From Nitrococcus sp. (GTDB lineage: Bacteria; Pseudomonadota; Gammaproteobacteria; Nitrococcales; Nitrococcaceae), in the NCBI GenBank assembly GCA_030452365.1, contig JAKDMK010000151.1:1-6275 (forward strand): a stretch of 6,275 nucleotides of DNA. The letters are read 5' to 3'. A program made the translations under genes and the position numbers. The notes under the pieces were generated by a model, which made no database searches, was not told where the DNA came from, and saw nothing but the letters and a program-made list of their open reading frames with translations. Below, in pieces: positions 1 through 6,275 of this stretch (its first letter is position 1; each line of letters begins with the position of its first letter).

Positions 1-149
1 TGAAAGGCGTCGAGCTCGATACCCGCCGCTTTCGCCTGCTTCGTAAGGCGCTGAAGTACGGCTTGCAGGGTTTCTCTGCCGTAGCGGTCAGGCTCGCGCG
101 CCCCGAGCAGGTTGAGGTTGGGGCCGTTGAGCACCAAAACCTTGATCAT
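1..149 (-). CDS. aroQ: Type II 3-dehydroquinate dehydratase, N-terminal part (cut by window edge)
   Basis: Only the first 49 codons lie in the window; the rest continues beyond position 1. The translation starts [16 protein letters not shown] and continues with AREPDRYG, the N-terminal signature of the small dodecameric type II dehydroquinases. Asn11, Arg18 and the active-site-loop Tyr23 fall in the expected places. The family converts 3-dehydroquinate to 3-dehydroshikimate in the cytoplasmic shikimate pathway. The start ATG (147-149) has an AGGAAGAG ribosome-binding sequence just upstream and gives the normal family N-terminus. In many gammaproteobacteria aroQ is followed by accB and accC, which would lie outside this window. 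A 196-bp gap separates it from the upstream thioredoxin gene, so it may have its own promoter. The family assignment is secure; completeness cannot be judged. Confidence 0.95.
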   Translation of the reverse strand, partial: MIKVLVLNGPNLNLLGAREPDRYGRETLQAVLQRLTKQAKAAGIELDAF

Positions 150-204
150 CGCTCTTCCTTTGCCCACAGCCCTGGGGGCCGGCCGTCGCAGTAGTTGCCG
201 GATT

Positions 205-231
205 CTGGACTACCCTGGACGTTTTGTCCAG
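205..231. repeat. Helically phased CTGGAC repeats with inverted repeat in the aroQ leader
   Basis: CTGGAC occurs at 205-210 and again at 215-220, exactly 10 bp apart. Its reverse complement GTCCAG follows at 226-231. The last two copies form a 6-bp inverted repeat around a 5-base GTTTT spacer. The element lies 56-82 bp upstream of the aroQ start, in the 150-345 gap where I see no gene. No T-tract follows on either strand, so it does not look like an intrinsic terminator. One-turn spacing would suit a protein-binding site or a leader hairpin, but this is inference from the sequence pattern alone. Confidence 0.35.
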
Positions 232-345
232 ATGCCTACCATTTGGCCGATTTTTCCCGGCAGATGGCCGCATGGAGTGGTTGCGGGCCGGACCGCAGGT
301 AGGGGGCAATGCATGCGACCCGGGAGCGTTAGCGCGATCCAGGCC

Positions 346-864
346 CTAGAGCAGCTCCCGCAGCACGGGCTCGATAGCGGGACGCTTTATCTCTTTGCGG
401 AATATTTGCCGCATACGCCCATCGCGGTCGAGGACGACGGTATAGGGCAGCGTACCTTGTTCATCGCCGTAGCTCGCGGCGACATTCATGGCTGGCTCGA
501 TACCGTAGAGCACGGGATAGTTAATGCCTACTCGTTTAGCGAAATCACGAATTGCAGCGCGGCTATCGATGGCGACCCCAACCACTTGCAGCCCGCGCTC
601 ACCATATTGCCGTTGCAGATCAATGAGAAGTGGGATTTCGCGGCGGCACGGTTCGCACCAGCTAGCCCAAAAGTTGAGCACCACAACCTTGCCGTCCCAT
701 TCGGAGATGCTCTTCTTGCCGCCGTTCATCGCCGGCAGAGTAAAGGCCGGGCGGTGCATTCCCTCGTAGCTGCGGGACCAATCGTAGCTGCCGATCCCTA
801 CCGTGACGCCAGTCGCCAGGACAATCAGGACTACCAGCGACCACCACAATGGCCCTCGGTTCAT
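346..864 (-). CDS. Membrane-anchored TlpA/ResA-like thiol-disulfide oxidoreductase
   Basis: This 172-residue protein has an N-terminal hydrophobic segment at about residues 7-25, read as an uncleaved membrane anchor. A periplasmic thioredoxin fold of the AhpC-TSA/Redoxin (TlpA, ResA, CcmG) type follows. The active site is W69-C70-E71-P72-C73, and the CEPC form is common in TlpA/ResA proteins. The cis-proline opposite the active site is Pro140 in GTLPYTVV. Such proteins reduce disulfides in the periplasm, typically in apocytochrome c or in copper-site assembly proteins. The start ATG overlaps the dsbD stop codon as ATGA, indicating translational coupling. DsbD is therefore the likely electron donor. 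The exact client is not visible, so a specific name such as ccmG or tlpA is withheld. Confidence 0.9.
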   Translation of the reverse strand: MNRGPLWWSLVVLIVLATGVTVGIGSYDWSRSYEGMHRPAFTLPAMNGGKKSISEWDGKVVVLNFWASWCEPCRREIPLLIDLQRQYGERGLQVVGVAIDSRAAIRDFAKRVGINYPVLYGIEPAMNVAASYGDEQGTLPYTVVLDRDGRMRQIFRKEIKRPAIEPVLRELL

Positions 865-2729
865 GAGGCGCTCCCAAAGAGACCGATCTGCGCACGCTCG
901 AGGAATGCAGCGGGGCCGAGAAAGCCCACCACGCGCAGCTCCCGCCGCTCCTGGCCGTCCGGAGCGAAGAACATGACCGCAGGCGGCAGAAATACATCCA
1001 GGCGTTGGAGTAATGCCTTGTGGGCGGCGTTCATCGCGGTGACATCGGCGCGTAGCCTGACCGCGCGGGAGAGCAGTTGTTGCACGCGAGTGTCGCTGAA
1101 CGTCCGTTTATCGAGTTTGACACAGTAAACGCACCAATCGGCATAGACATCCAACAAGACCGGCAGACCTGCGGCACTGGCACGTTTGAGCGCGGCATCG
1201 AGCTCTTGGACGCTGCTCACTGAGCGATAATCCCAGGCGCGGGTCGTATTCGCCGGTTCCGGTGAGGCTATGGTCAGCGCGCGCAGCGGGTAGCGCAAAT
1301 CACCGCCACCGGCCGCCGCGCCCATCAACGCGGCGCTGCCCCAGAGCAGCAGCAGCAGACCGCCAGTTTTACGCAGCCGCTGCATTCCGCCCGCCGCGGC
1401 GGTGAGCCGATCCAAGCCGCCGAGGTAGACACCGCAACCGAGCAGCAGAGCGCCCCATAGCGCCAGGCTGAATTCAGCCGGGAGCACACGTTCAAGCATC
1501 CATAATGCGACCGCCAGGAAAAGAACACCGAAAATTCGGCGAACCGTCTCCATCCAGTGCCCGGCCTGCGGCAGCCATTTGCCGGCCGCCGTGCCGATCA
1601 ACAGCAGCGGAAGGCCCATTCCATTGGCAAGAACGAACAGCGCGAGCCCACCCAGCCAAGCCTTGCCGGTGCTGCTGATGAAAACCAGCGCCGCAATCAA
1701 TGCCGGCCCGGAACAAGCACCGACAATCAGGACAGAGAGCGCGCCCATCGCGGCCACACCCATAAAGGTGCCGCCGCGATGATGGCGCGAGGTCTCGAAG
1801 ATCCTCGTCTGCCAGCGGCTTGGCAGCTGCAGGTCGTAAAGCCCGAACATCGACAACGCCAAGGCGATGAACACCGCGGCGAATGCACCGAGAAACCAGG
1901 GGCTCTGCAGATCGGCTTGCACCGCCTGCCCGGTGAGACCGGCGACAACCCCGGCGCTTGCATAGGCCAGCGCCGTGCTCTCGACGTAGACCAAGGAGAG
2001 CAGGAAGGCACGCGCGCCGTGGCGACGGTGGCGATCGCCGGCAATCAGCCCCGATAGAATCGGAATCATTGGGTAGAGACAGGCGCTGAACGCGAGCAGC
2101 AGACCGGCAACGAAAAAGGTCACGAGAATGGGAAGCGGCCGCCCCTCCTGCAGAATCTGGGTCAGCTCGTTCGTTCCCGCCTGGAATAGGCCACTATCGA
2201 GCGCGCCGCCGGCCGTCGCTGCGTCCACGTGAGTCGCCCCCACATCGACACCGAGGCCAGCGTCGACGGGAACAAGGCGTATGCGAGTTGTTTGTGGCGG
2301 GTAGCACAGCCCGGCATCGGCGCAGCCCTGATAGTGCGCCACCAGCTCGAGCGGCTGGCGCACCGTGCGCGCGAGCTCCAGTGTGGCCTCGATCGGCCGG
2401 TGGTAAACCTCCATGCGACCGAAGTAGGGATCCTCCTTCGGTTCCCCCGCGGGGGTCTGTACGCGCTGGATCGCATTGCCCGTGCCTGAGAGCTCGAAGG
2501 CGAGCTTGCCCCGATAAAGATAATAGCCTTGCTGTATATCCCAGCGGACACTGATACGATCCGGCGCAGTCAGCTCGGCGCTGATCGGAAACGCCTGCTC
2601 CACCCGCAGCAACGCCGGCTCCTCGCTGCCGAAGAGATCCCCGAACACGCCGCCCGGCGCGGCAGCCGTGCCGAAGGCTACGAACAATGCCAGCAGCGAC
2701 ACCAGACGCGCAATCAACCGCAGCCCCAT
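861..2729 (-). CDS. dsbD: Thiol:disulfide interchange protein DsbD
   Basis: This 622-residue inner-membrane protein passes electrons from cytoplasmic thioredoxin to periplasmic partners. All three DsbD modules are present. A signal peptide (about 1-24, ending TAAA) precedes the periplasmic N-terminal domain with Cys136 and Cys142 in YQGCADAGLCYPP, nearly identical to the E. coli motif. A membrane domain of about eight helices (roughly 200-475) carries Cys217 and Cys339. The C-terminal thioredoxin domain (about 500-618) has W532-C533-V534-Y535-C536 and Pro582-Pro583 near the cis-proline position. All six redox cysteines are kept. The membrane cysteines sit in FSAC and VGAC contexts, whereas E. 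coli has TPC and SPC, so the preceding prolines are replaced by alanine. The gene starts 6 bp after the cutA stop, with AGAGGA inside the cutA end as a likely ribosome-binding site. Length is slightly above E. coli DsbD. Confidence 0.97.
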   Translation of the reverse strand: MGLRLIARLVSLLALFVAFGTAAAPGGVFGDLFGSEEPALLRVEQAFPISAELTAPDRISVRWDIQQGYYLYRGKLAFELSGTGNAIQRVQTPAGEPKEDPYFGRMEVYHRPIEATLELARTVRQPLELVAHYQGCADAGLCYPPQTTRIRLVPVDAGLGVDVGATHVDAATAGGALDSGLFQAGTNELTQILQEGRPLPILVTFFVAGLLLAFSACLYPMIPILSGLIAGDRHRRHGARAFLLSLVYVESTALAYASAGVVAGLTGQAVQADLQSPWFLGAFAAVFIALALSMFGLYDLQLPSRWQTRIFETSRHHRGGTFMGVAAMGALSVLIVGACSGPALIAALVFISSTGKAWLGGLALFVLANGMGLPLLLIGTAAGKWLPQAGHWMETVRRIFGVLFLAVALWMLERVLPAEFSLALWGALLLGCGVYLGGLDRLTAAAGGMQRLRKTGGLLLLLWGSAALMGAAAGGGDLRYPLRALTIASPEPANTTRAWDYRSVSSVQELDAALKRASAAGLPVLLDVYADWCVYCVKLDKRTFSDTRVQQLLSRAVRLRADVTAMNAAHKALLQRLDVFLPPAVMFFAPDGQERRELRVVGFLGPAAFLERAQIGLFGSAS

Positions 2730-2735
2730 CGCCGG

Positions 2736-3071
2736 TCAGTCCTCTTGTGCCGTTTGTTGGACGACCCATTGGAGGTAATCCGCCAGACCCCGCTCAACCG
2801 GGAGCGCGATAATCTCGGGAAGCTCGTTCGGATTCAGCCGACTTACGGTCTCCTCCACCCGGGGATAGGCGTCGGATGTCGTCTTCGCCAGCAGCAGCCA
2901 TTCGGAATCCCGCTCAATTCTGCCTTGCCAGCGATAGACCGAGGTCAACCCGGGCACGATATTGACGCAGGCGGCATGGCCGCCTTCGACCAACGCCGCT
3001 GCGATGGTGTCCGCGCAATGCTTATCCGGACAGGTGGAGATCACCAAAAGGCAGTTTGTCGTCACAGGCAT
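2736..3071 (-). CDS. cutA: CutA1 family divalent-cation tolerance protein
   Basis: This 111-residue protein matches the CutA1 family over its whole length: STCPD at 12-16, AACVNIVPG at 33-41, SVYRWQG at 44-50, the KT pair at 63-64 and LPEI at 84-87. CutA1 forms very stable trimers with a ferredoxin-like fold. It is named for copper tolerance in E. coli, but its biochemical role is still unsettled. The first gene of the leftward operon, it is followed after 6 bp by dsbD. The same cutA-dsbD pairing is known from E. coli, where dsbD was once called cutA2. One oddity: the usual HPYE/Q-type motif before PEI reads NPNE here (residues 80-83), so the common His and Tyr are both Asn. The start ATG follows the extended -10 promoter by a short leader, and its ribosome-binding site is weak. 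Confidence 0.95.
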   Translation of the reverse strand: MPVTTNCLLVISTCPDKHCADTIAAALVEGGHAACVNIVPGLTSVYRWQGRIERDSEWLLLAKTTSDAYPRVEETVSRLNPNELPEIIALPVERGLADYLQWVVQQTAQED

Positions 3072-3105
3072 GGTCTCGAATCATTCACTGCGTTTGCCAG
3101 CCACT

Positions 3106-3134
3106 ATTGAATTTTACCACTATCAACCCCACTC
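3106..3134 (+). promoter_or_regulatory. Candidate sigma-32 (RpoH) heat-shock promoter for groESL
   Basis: ATTGAA at 3106-3111 matches the core of the sigma-32 -35 element (CTTGAA) at five of six positions. CCCCACTC at 3127-3134 resembles the -10 element (CCCCATNT). The spacer between ATTGAA and CCCC is 15 bp, close to the usual range. The site lies upstream of the CIRCE-controlled sigma-70 promoter and would give a groES leader of about 150 bases. Its -35 partly overlaps the -10 of the divergent cutA promoter. A chance match cannot be excluded. Confidence 0.4.
3111..3119 (-). promoter_or_regulatory. Extended -10 promoter for the cutA-dsbD-thioredoxin operon
   Basis: On the minus strand the sequence reads TGGTAAAAT: an extended -10 TG motif one base before TAAAAT, which matches the TATAAT consensus at five of six positions. 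No good -35 hexamer lies 16-18 bp upstream, as is common for extended -10 promoters. Transcription would begin near 3104, giving a leader of roughly 30 bases before the cutA ATG. Prediction from sequence only. Confidence 0.5.
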
Positions 3135-3182
3135 AGACCGCCAACGATAACAAGCACCGATTACCGACTGACGATCAGGCTA

Positions 3183-3210
3183 TTGACTGGCGTGCAATGG
3201 TCGCTATCAT
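3183..3210 (+). promoter_or_regulatory. Sigma-70 promoter of groES-groEL
   Basis: TTGACT at 3183-3188 matches TTGACA at five of six positions. TATCAT at 3205-3210 matches TATAAT at five of six, and the spacer is 16 bp. The last T of the -10 is also the first base of the CIRCE operator, so the transcription start falls inside the operator. This is the classic layout for HrcA repression. The groES leader would be about 78 bases and begin with the CIRCE hairpin. Confidence 0.8.
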
Positions 3211-3236
3211 TAGCACTCACCATCGGCGAGTGCTAA
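3210..3236 (+). promoter_or_regulatory. CIRCE operator (HrcA-binding site)
   Basis: The sequence is TTAGCACTC, then nine bases, then GAGTGCTAA. This is a perfect match to the CIRCE consensus, with both 9-bp arms intact. CIRCE is bound by the repressor HrcA, which loses activity when GroEL is occupied by unfolded protein, linking groESL output to chaperonin demand. Its position over the transcription start supports this role. It implies an hrcA gene elsewhere in the genome. Confidence 0.97.
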
Positions 3237-3294
3237 CAACCGCCGGTCACTATGGAATCTCGTTTTGGCACATCTTAATAGGGAGTAAGGCTCG

Positions 3295-5297
<2,003 letters not shown>

Positions 5298-5322
5298 CCA
5301 GTCGCACACTCGAGTGCACTGG
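5298..5322 (+). other. Bulged hairpin directly after the groEL stop codon
   Basis: The 25 bases after the TAA fold into CCAGT, a bulged C, GCAC, a 6-base loop, then GTGCACTGG. The stem has nine base pairs with one bulge. There is no T-tract, so it is not a terminator by itself. It sits two bases before the intrinsic terminator stem, making a tandem hairpin 3' end. A role in mRNA 3'-end protection is inference. Confidence 0.5.
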
Positions 5323-5324
5323 CC

Positions 5325-5355
5325 AAAAGCCCCGCAGCAATGCGGGGCTTTTTTT
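5325..5355 (+). terminator. Intrinsic terminator of groES-groEL
   Basis: The stem GCCCCGC (5329-5335) pairs with GCGGGGC (5342-5348) around a 6-base loop. Seven T residues follow at 5349-5355. The four A residues before the stem can pair with the first Ts, extending it to 11 bp. This is a strong rho-independent terminator 27 bp after the groEL stop. The A-tract at 5325-5328 could make it partly active from the other strand. Confidence 0.95.
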
Positions 5356-5392
5356 ATGGGTGCACCAAGTAGGGGCGCGGTGGCAGGGCAAC

Positions 5393-5424
5393 TGTTGGGG
5401 TTCGCGAACTTACCCCAACCTACC
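5393..5424. repeat. REP-like intergenic palindrome
   Basis: GTTGGGGT (5394-5401) and ACCCCAAC (5412-5419) form a perfect 8-bp inverted repeat around a 10-base loop. A second palindrome, GTTCGCGAAC (5400-5409), overlaps it. Read on the minus strand it is GGTAGGTTGGGG...CCCCAACA. This resembles the GTAGGTTGGG...CCCAACA palindromes that are dispersed between genes in many proteobacteria. The resemblance is from memory, and only one copy is visible here, so its repetitive nature is inferred. Confidence 0.5.
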
Positions 5425-5549
5425 GAGCTGTGAATCCAGCCCGCCGCTTTATGGCGCAGTAACCAGCCTGCCTCGTCGCGATGGAGCCCCGTGGCGGCGC
5501 CCACTACCGGGCACGCGAGTTGCCGTGGTTCGGCCATGACGTCTGGTAG

Positions 5550-5783
5550 ATCTCGCCAAAGTGTGGATCGCCGACGCCACAAATTCTGCTGGGGTCCGCT
5601 ATTTTTGAAGTTGCGCTTGCCTACCGGAGTAATGCTTACCGGGTTGTGTATGCCCTTCAGCTTGATAAGGATATCTGGGTGGTGCATGCCTTTCAGAAGA
5701 AATCGACCACTGGCGTCAAGACCCCGAAGCAAGAGATCGATCTGATCCGCGCGCGGATCAAACGGCTAAAGGAGCAGTTATAA
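5550..5783 (+). pseudogene. 5'-truncated HigB/Gp49-type (RelE superfamily) toxin remnant
   Basis: An open frame of 77 codons ends at TAA 5781-5783, but the region is closed upstream by an in-frame TAG at 5547-5549. No ATG, GTG or TTG occurs in frame before the conserved block. From about residue 15 it reads like the C-terminal two thirds of phage-Gp49/HigB-family mRNA interferases: AIFEVALAYRSNAYRVVYAL, then WVVHAFQKKS at 43-52 and TPKQEIDLI at 58-66. Full-length relatives are roughly 100-120 residues, so about the first 30-50 residues are missing or scrambled. The remnant overlaps the downstream antitoxin start by one base (TAATG), the normal toxin-antitoxin operon arrangement. I read it as an inactivated toxin. 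A sequencing error or non-standard start remains possible. Confidence 0.7.
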
Positions 5784-6085
5784 TGAGCGAAGAGCTGGAA
5801 CTTGTCAGAGGCAGCGATAATGTCTTTCGTGATGTGGGCCTGCCGGATGCCGATTCCGAACAGATAAAGGCGCAACTGGCGGCCGAAATCATTCGTATCC
5901 TGCGGGAGCGATCACTGACCAACGCAGCGGCCGCACGTCAGGCTGGGATACAGGAGGCTGATATTTCCCGTATCCGCAATGCCGATCTTGACCGCTTCAC
6001 TATCGACCGTCTTGTAAAGGTGCTAAACGGCCTGGGGTTGCATGTAGGCGTAACCGTCTCCCCGCAGCCTCTTGCGCCAGCGTGA
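5783..6085 (+). CDS. XRE-family helix-turn-helix antitoxin (HigA-like)
   Basis: This 100-residue protein matches the short antitoxin family paired with Gp49/HigB toxins. NVFRDVGLPDAD lies at residues 13-24. A helix-turn-helix follows at about 46-66 (TNAAAARQAGIQEADISRIRN), then FTIDRLVKVLNGLGLHVGV at 72-90. Such proteins bind and neutralise the toxin and repress the operon through the DNA-binding domain. The ATG overlaps the toxin TAA and has a strong ribosome-binding site, AAAGGAG at 5768-5774, 8 bases upstream and inside the toxin remnant. The reading frame is intact although the toxin appears broken. It could persist as an orphan antitoxin, an independent regulator or an anti-addiction module. 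How it is now transcribed is unclear; no convincing promoter is visible. Confidence 0.88.
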   Translation: MSEELELVRGSDNVFRDVGLPDADSEQIKAQLAAEIIRILRERSLTNAAAARQAGIQEADISRIRNADLDRFTIDRLVKVLNGLGLHVGVTVSPQPLAPA

Positions 6086-6275
6086 CGGCGCTGAGCGCTT
6101 TCCTTTCCCCGATGTACGCGAACCAGTTCGTCGGAACGTGGAACGTTGAGGATGGTTTTCTCCATTGCGCTCCCAGAGAGCCGGTGGCCATATCGAACCC
6201 CGTGCGGGGTCATGTGCGATTGCCCTGGTGCAGGCGTGTCATTCGCCTGGCTTCGCCGTTGCGTGCAAATGCACC
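6086..6275. other. Unassigned DNA after the antitoxin; no recognisable gene
   Basis: No protein or RNA gene is recognised. A plus-strand frame opens at ATG 6112 and stays open for 54 codons to the window edge, but its product matches nothing I know and has no clear ribosome-binding site. Small palindromes are present: ACCCC-GTGC-GGGGT at 6197-6210 and a GTGCA/TGCAC pair near the right edge. Neither is followed by a T-tract. Confidence 0.4.

Noticed and set aside
112..1128. 338-codon plus-strand open frame opposite the thioredoxin and dsbD genes
   Set aside because: It lies across well-supported minus-strand genes and an intergenic gap, and its translation resembles no family. It is a GC-rich shadow frame.
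5491..5745. 84-codon plus-strand frame over the toxin remnant
   Set aside because: It is out of frame with the recognisable HigB-type C-terminal block, and its own translation is basic, low-complexity and unlike any family known to me.
6088..6110. GCGC-TGA-GCGC followed by a T/C-rich stretch as an antitoxin terminator
   Set aside because: The stem is only four base pairs and the tract is interrupted by C residues, so it is too weak to call.
5938..6213. Minus-strand frame of 91 codons overlapping the antitoxin
   Set aside because: It is antisense to the conserved helix-turn-helix region of the antitoxin and has no recognisable domain.
6197..6275. Possible 5' end of a group II intron: a short GC hairpin followed by GTGCG
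   Set aside because: GTGCG alone is a very common pentamer, and the following bases do not clearly match the domain I sequence I remember. Sequence beyond the window would be needed to see a catalytic domain V or a reverse transcriptase.

Overview
The window looks like chromosomal DNA of a GC-rich gammaproteobacterium. The evidence is the gene neighbourhood (groES-groEL divergent from cutA-dsbD-thioredoxin-aroQ) and the close match of each protein to proteobacterial families. A perfect CIRCE operator in front of groES implies that the genome encodes the HrcA repressor. This fits lineages such as Chromatiales, Ectothiorhodospiraceae or Xanthomonadales better than the enterics. The lineage is an inference from remembered family patterns, not from a search.

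Left half (1-3071), minus strand: a run of genes reading leftward. cutA comes first, then dsbD, then a membrane-anchored TlpA/ResA-type thioredoxin. These three are tightly packed (6 bp between cutA and dsbD, ATGA overlap between dsbD and the thioredoxin) and form one operon. After a 196-bp gap comes the start of aroQ (type II 3-dehydroquinate dehydratase), which runs off the window edge. DsbD carries reducing power across the inner membrane, and the thioredoxin is a plausible periplasmic client. CutA is a small trimeric protein often found beside DsbD.

Centre (3072-3294): a divergent control region. It holds an extended -10 promoter for the cutA operon, a sigma-32-like candidate promoter, and a sigma-70 promoter for groES whose -10 runs into the CIRCE operator. 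groES (3295-3585) and groEL (3651-5297) follow as the chaperonin operon. It closes with a bulged hairpin directly after the groEL stop and a strong intrinsic terminator.

Right end (5356-6275), plus strand: an accessory patch. It holds a REP-like palindrome, a 5'-truncated HigB/Gp49-type toxin remnant, and an intact XRE/HigA-type antitoxin whose start overlaps the toxin stop codon. The last 190 bp contain no gene I can recognise.

Most of the window is ordinary conserved housekeeping DNA. The points most worth a second look are the layered heat-shock control region, the apparently toxin-less antitoxin, and the altered residues around the membrane cysteines of DsbD. I see no convincing sign of a wholly new system.
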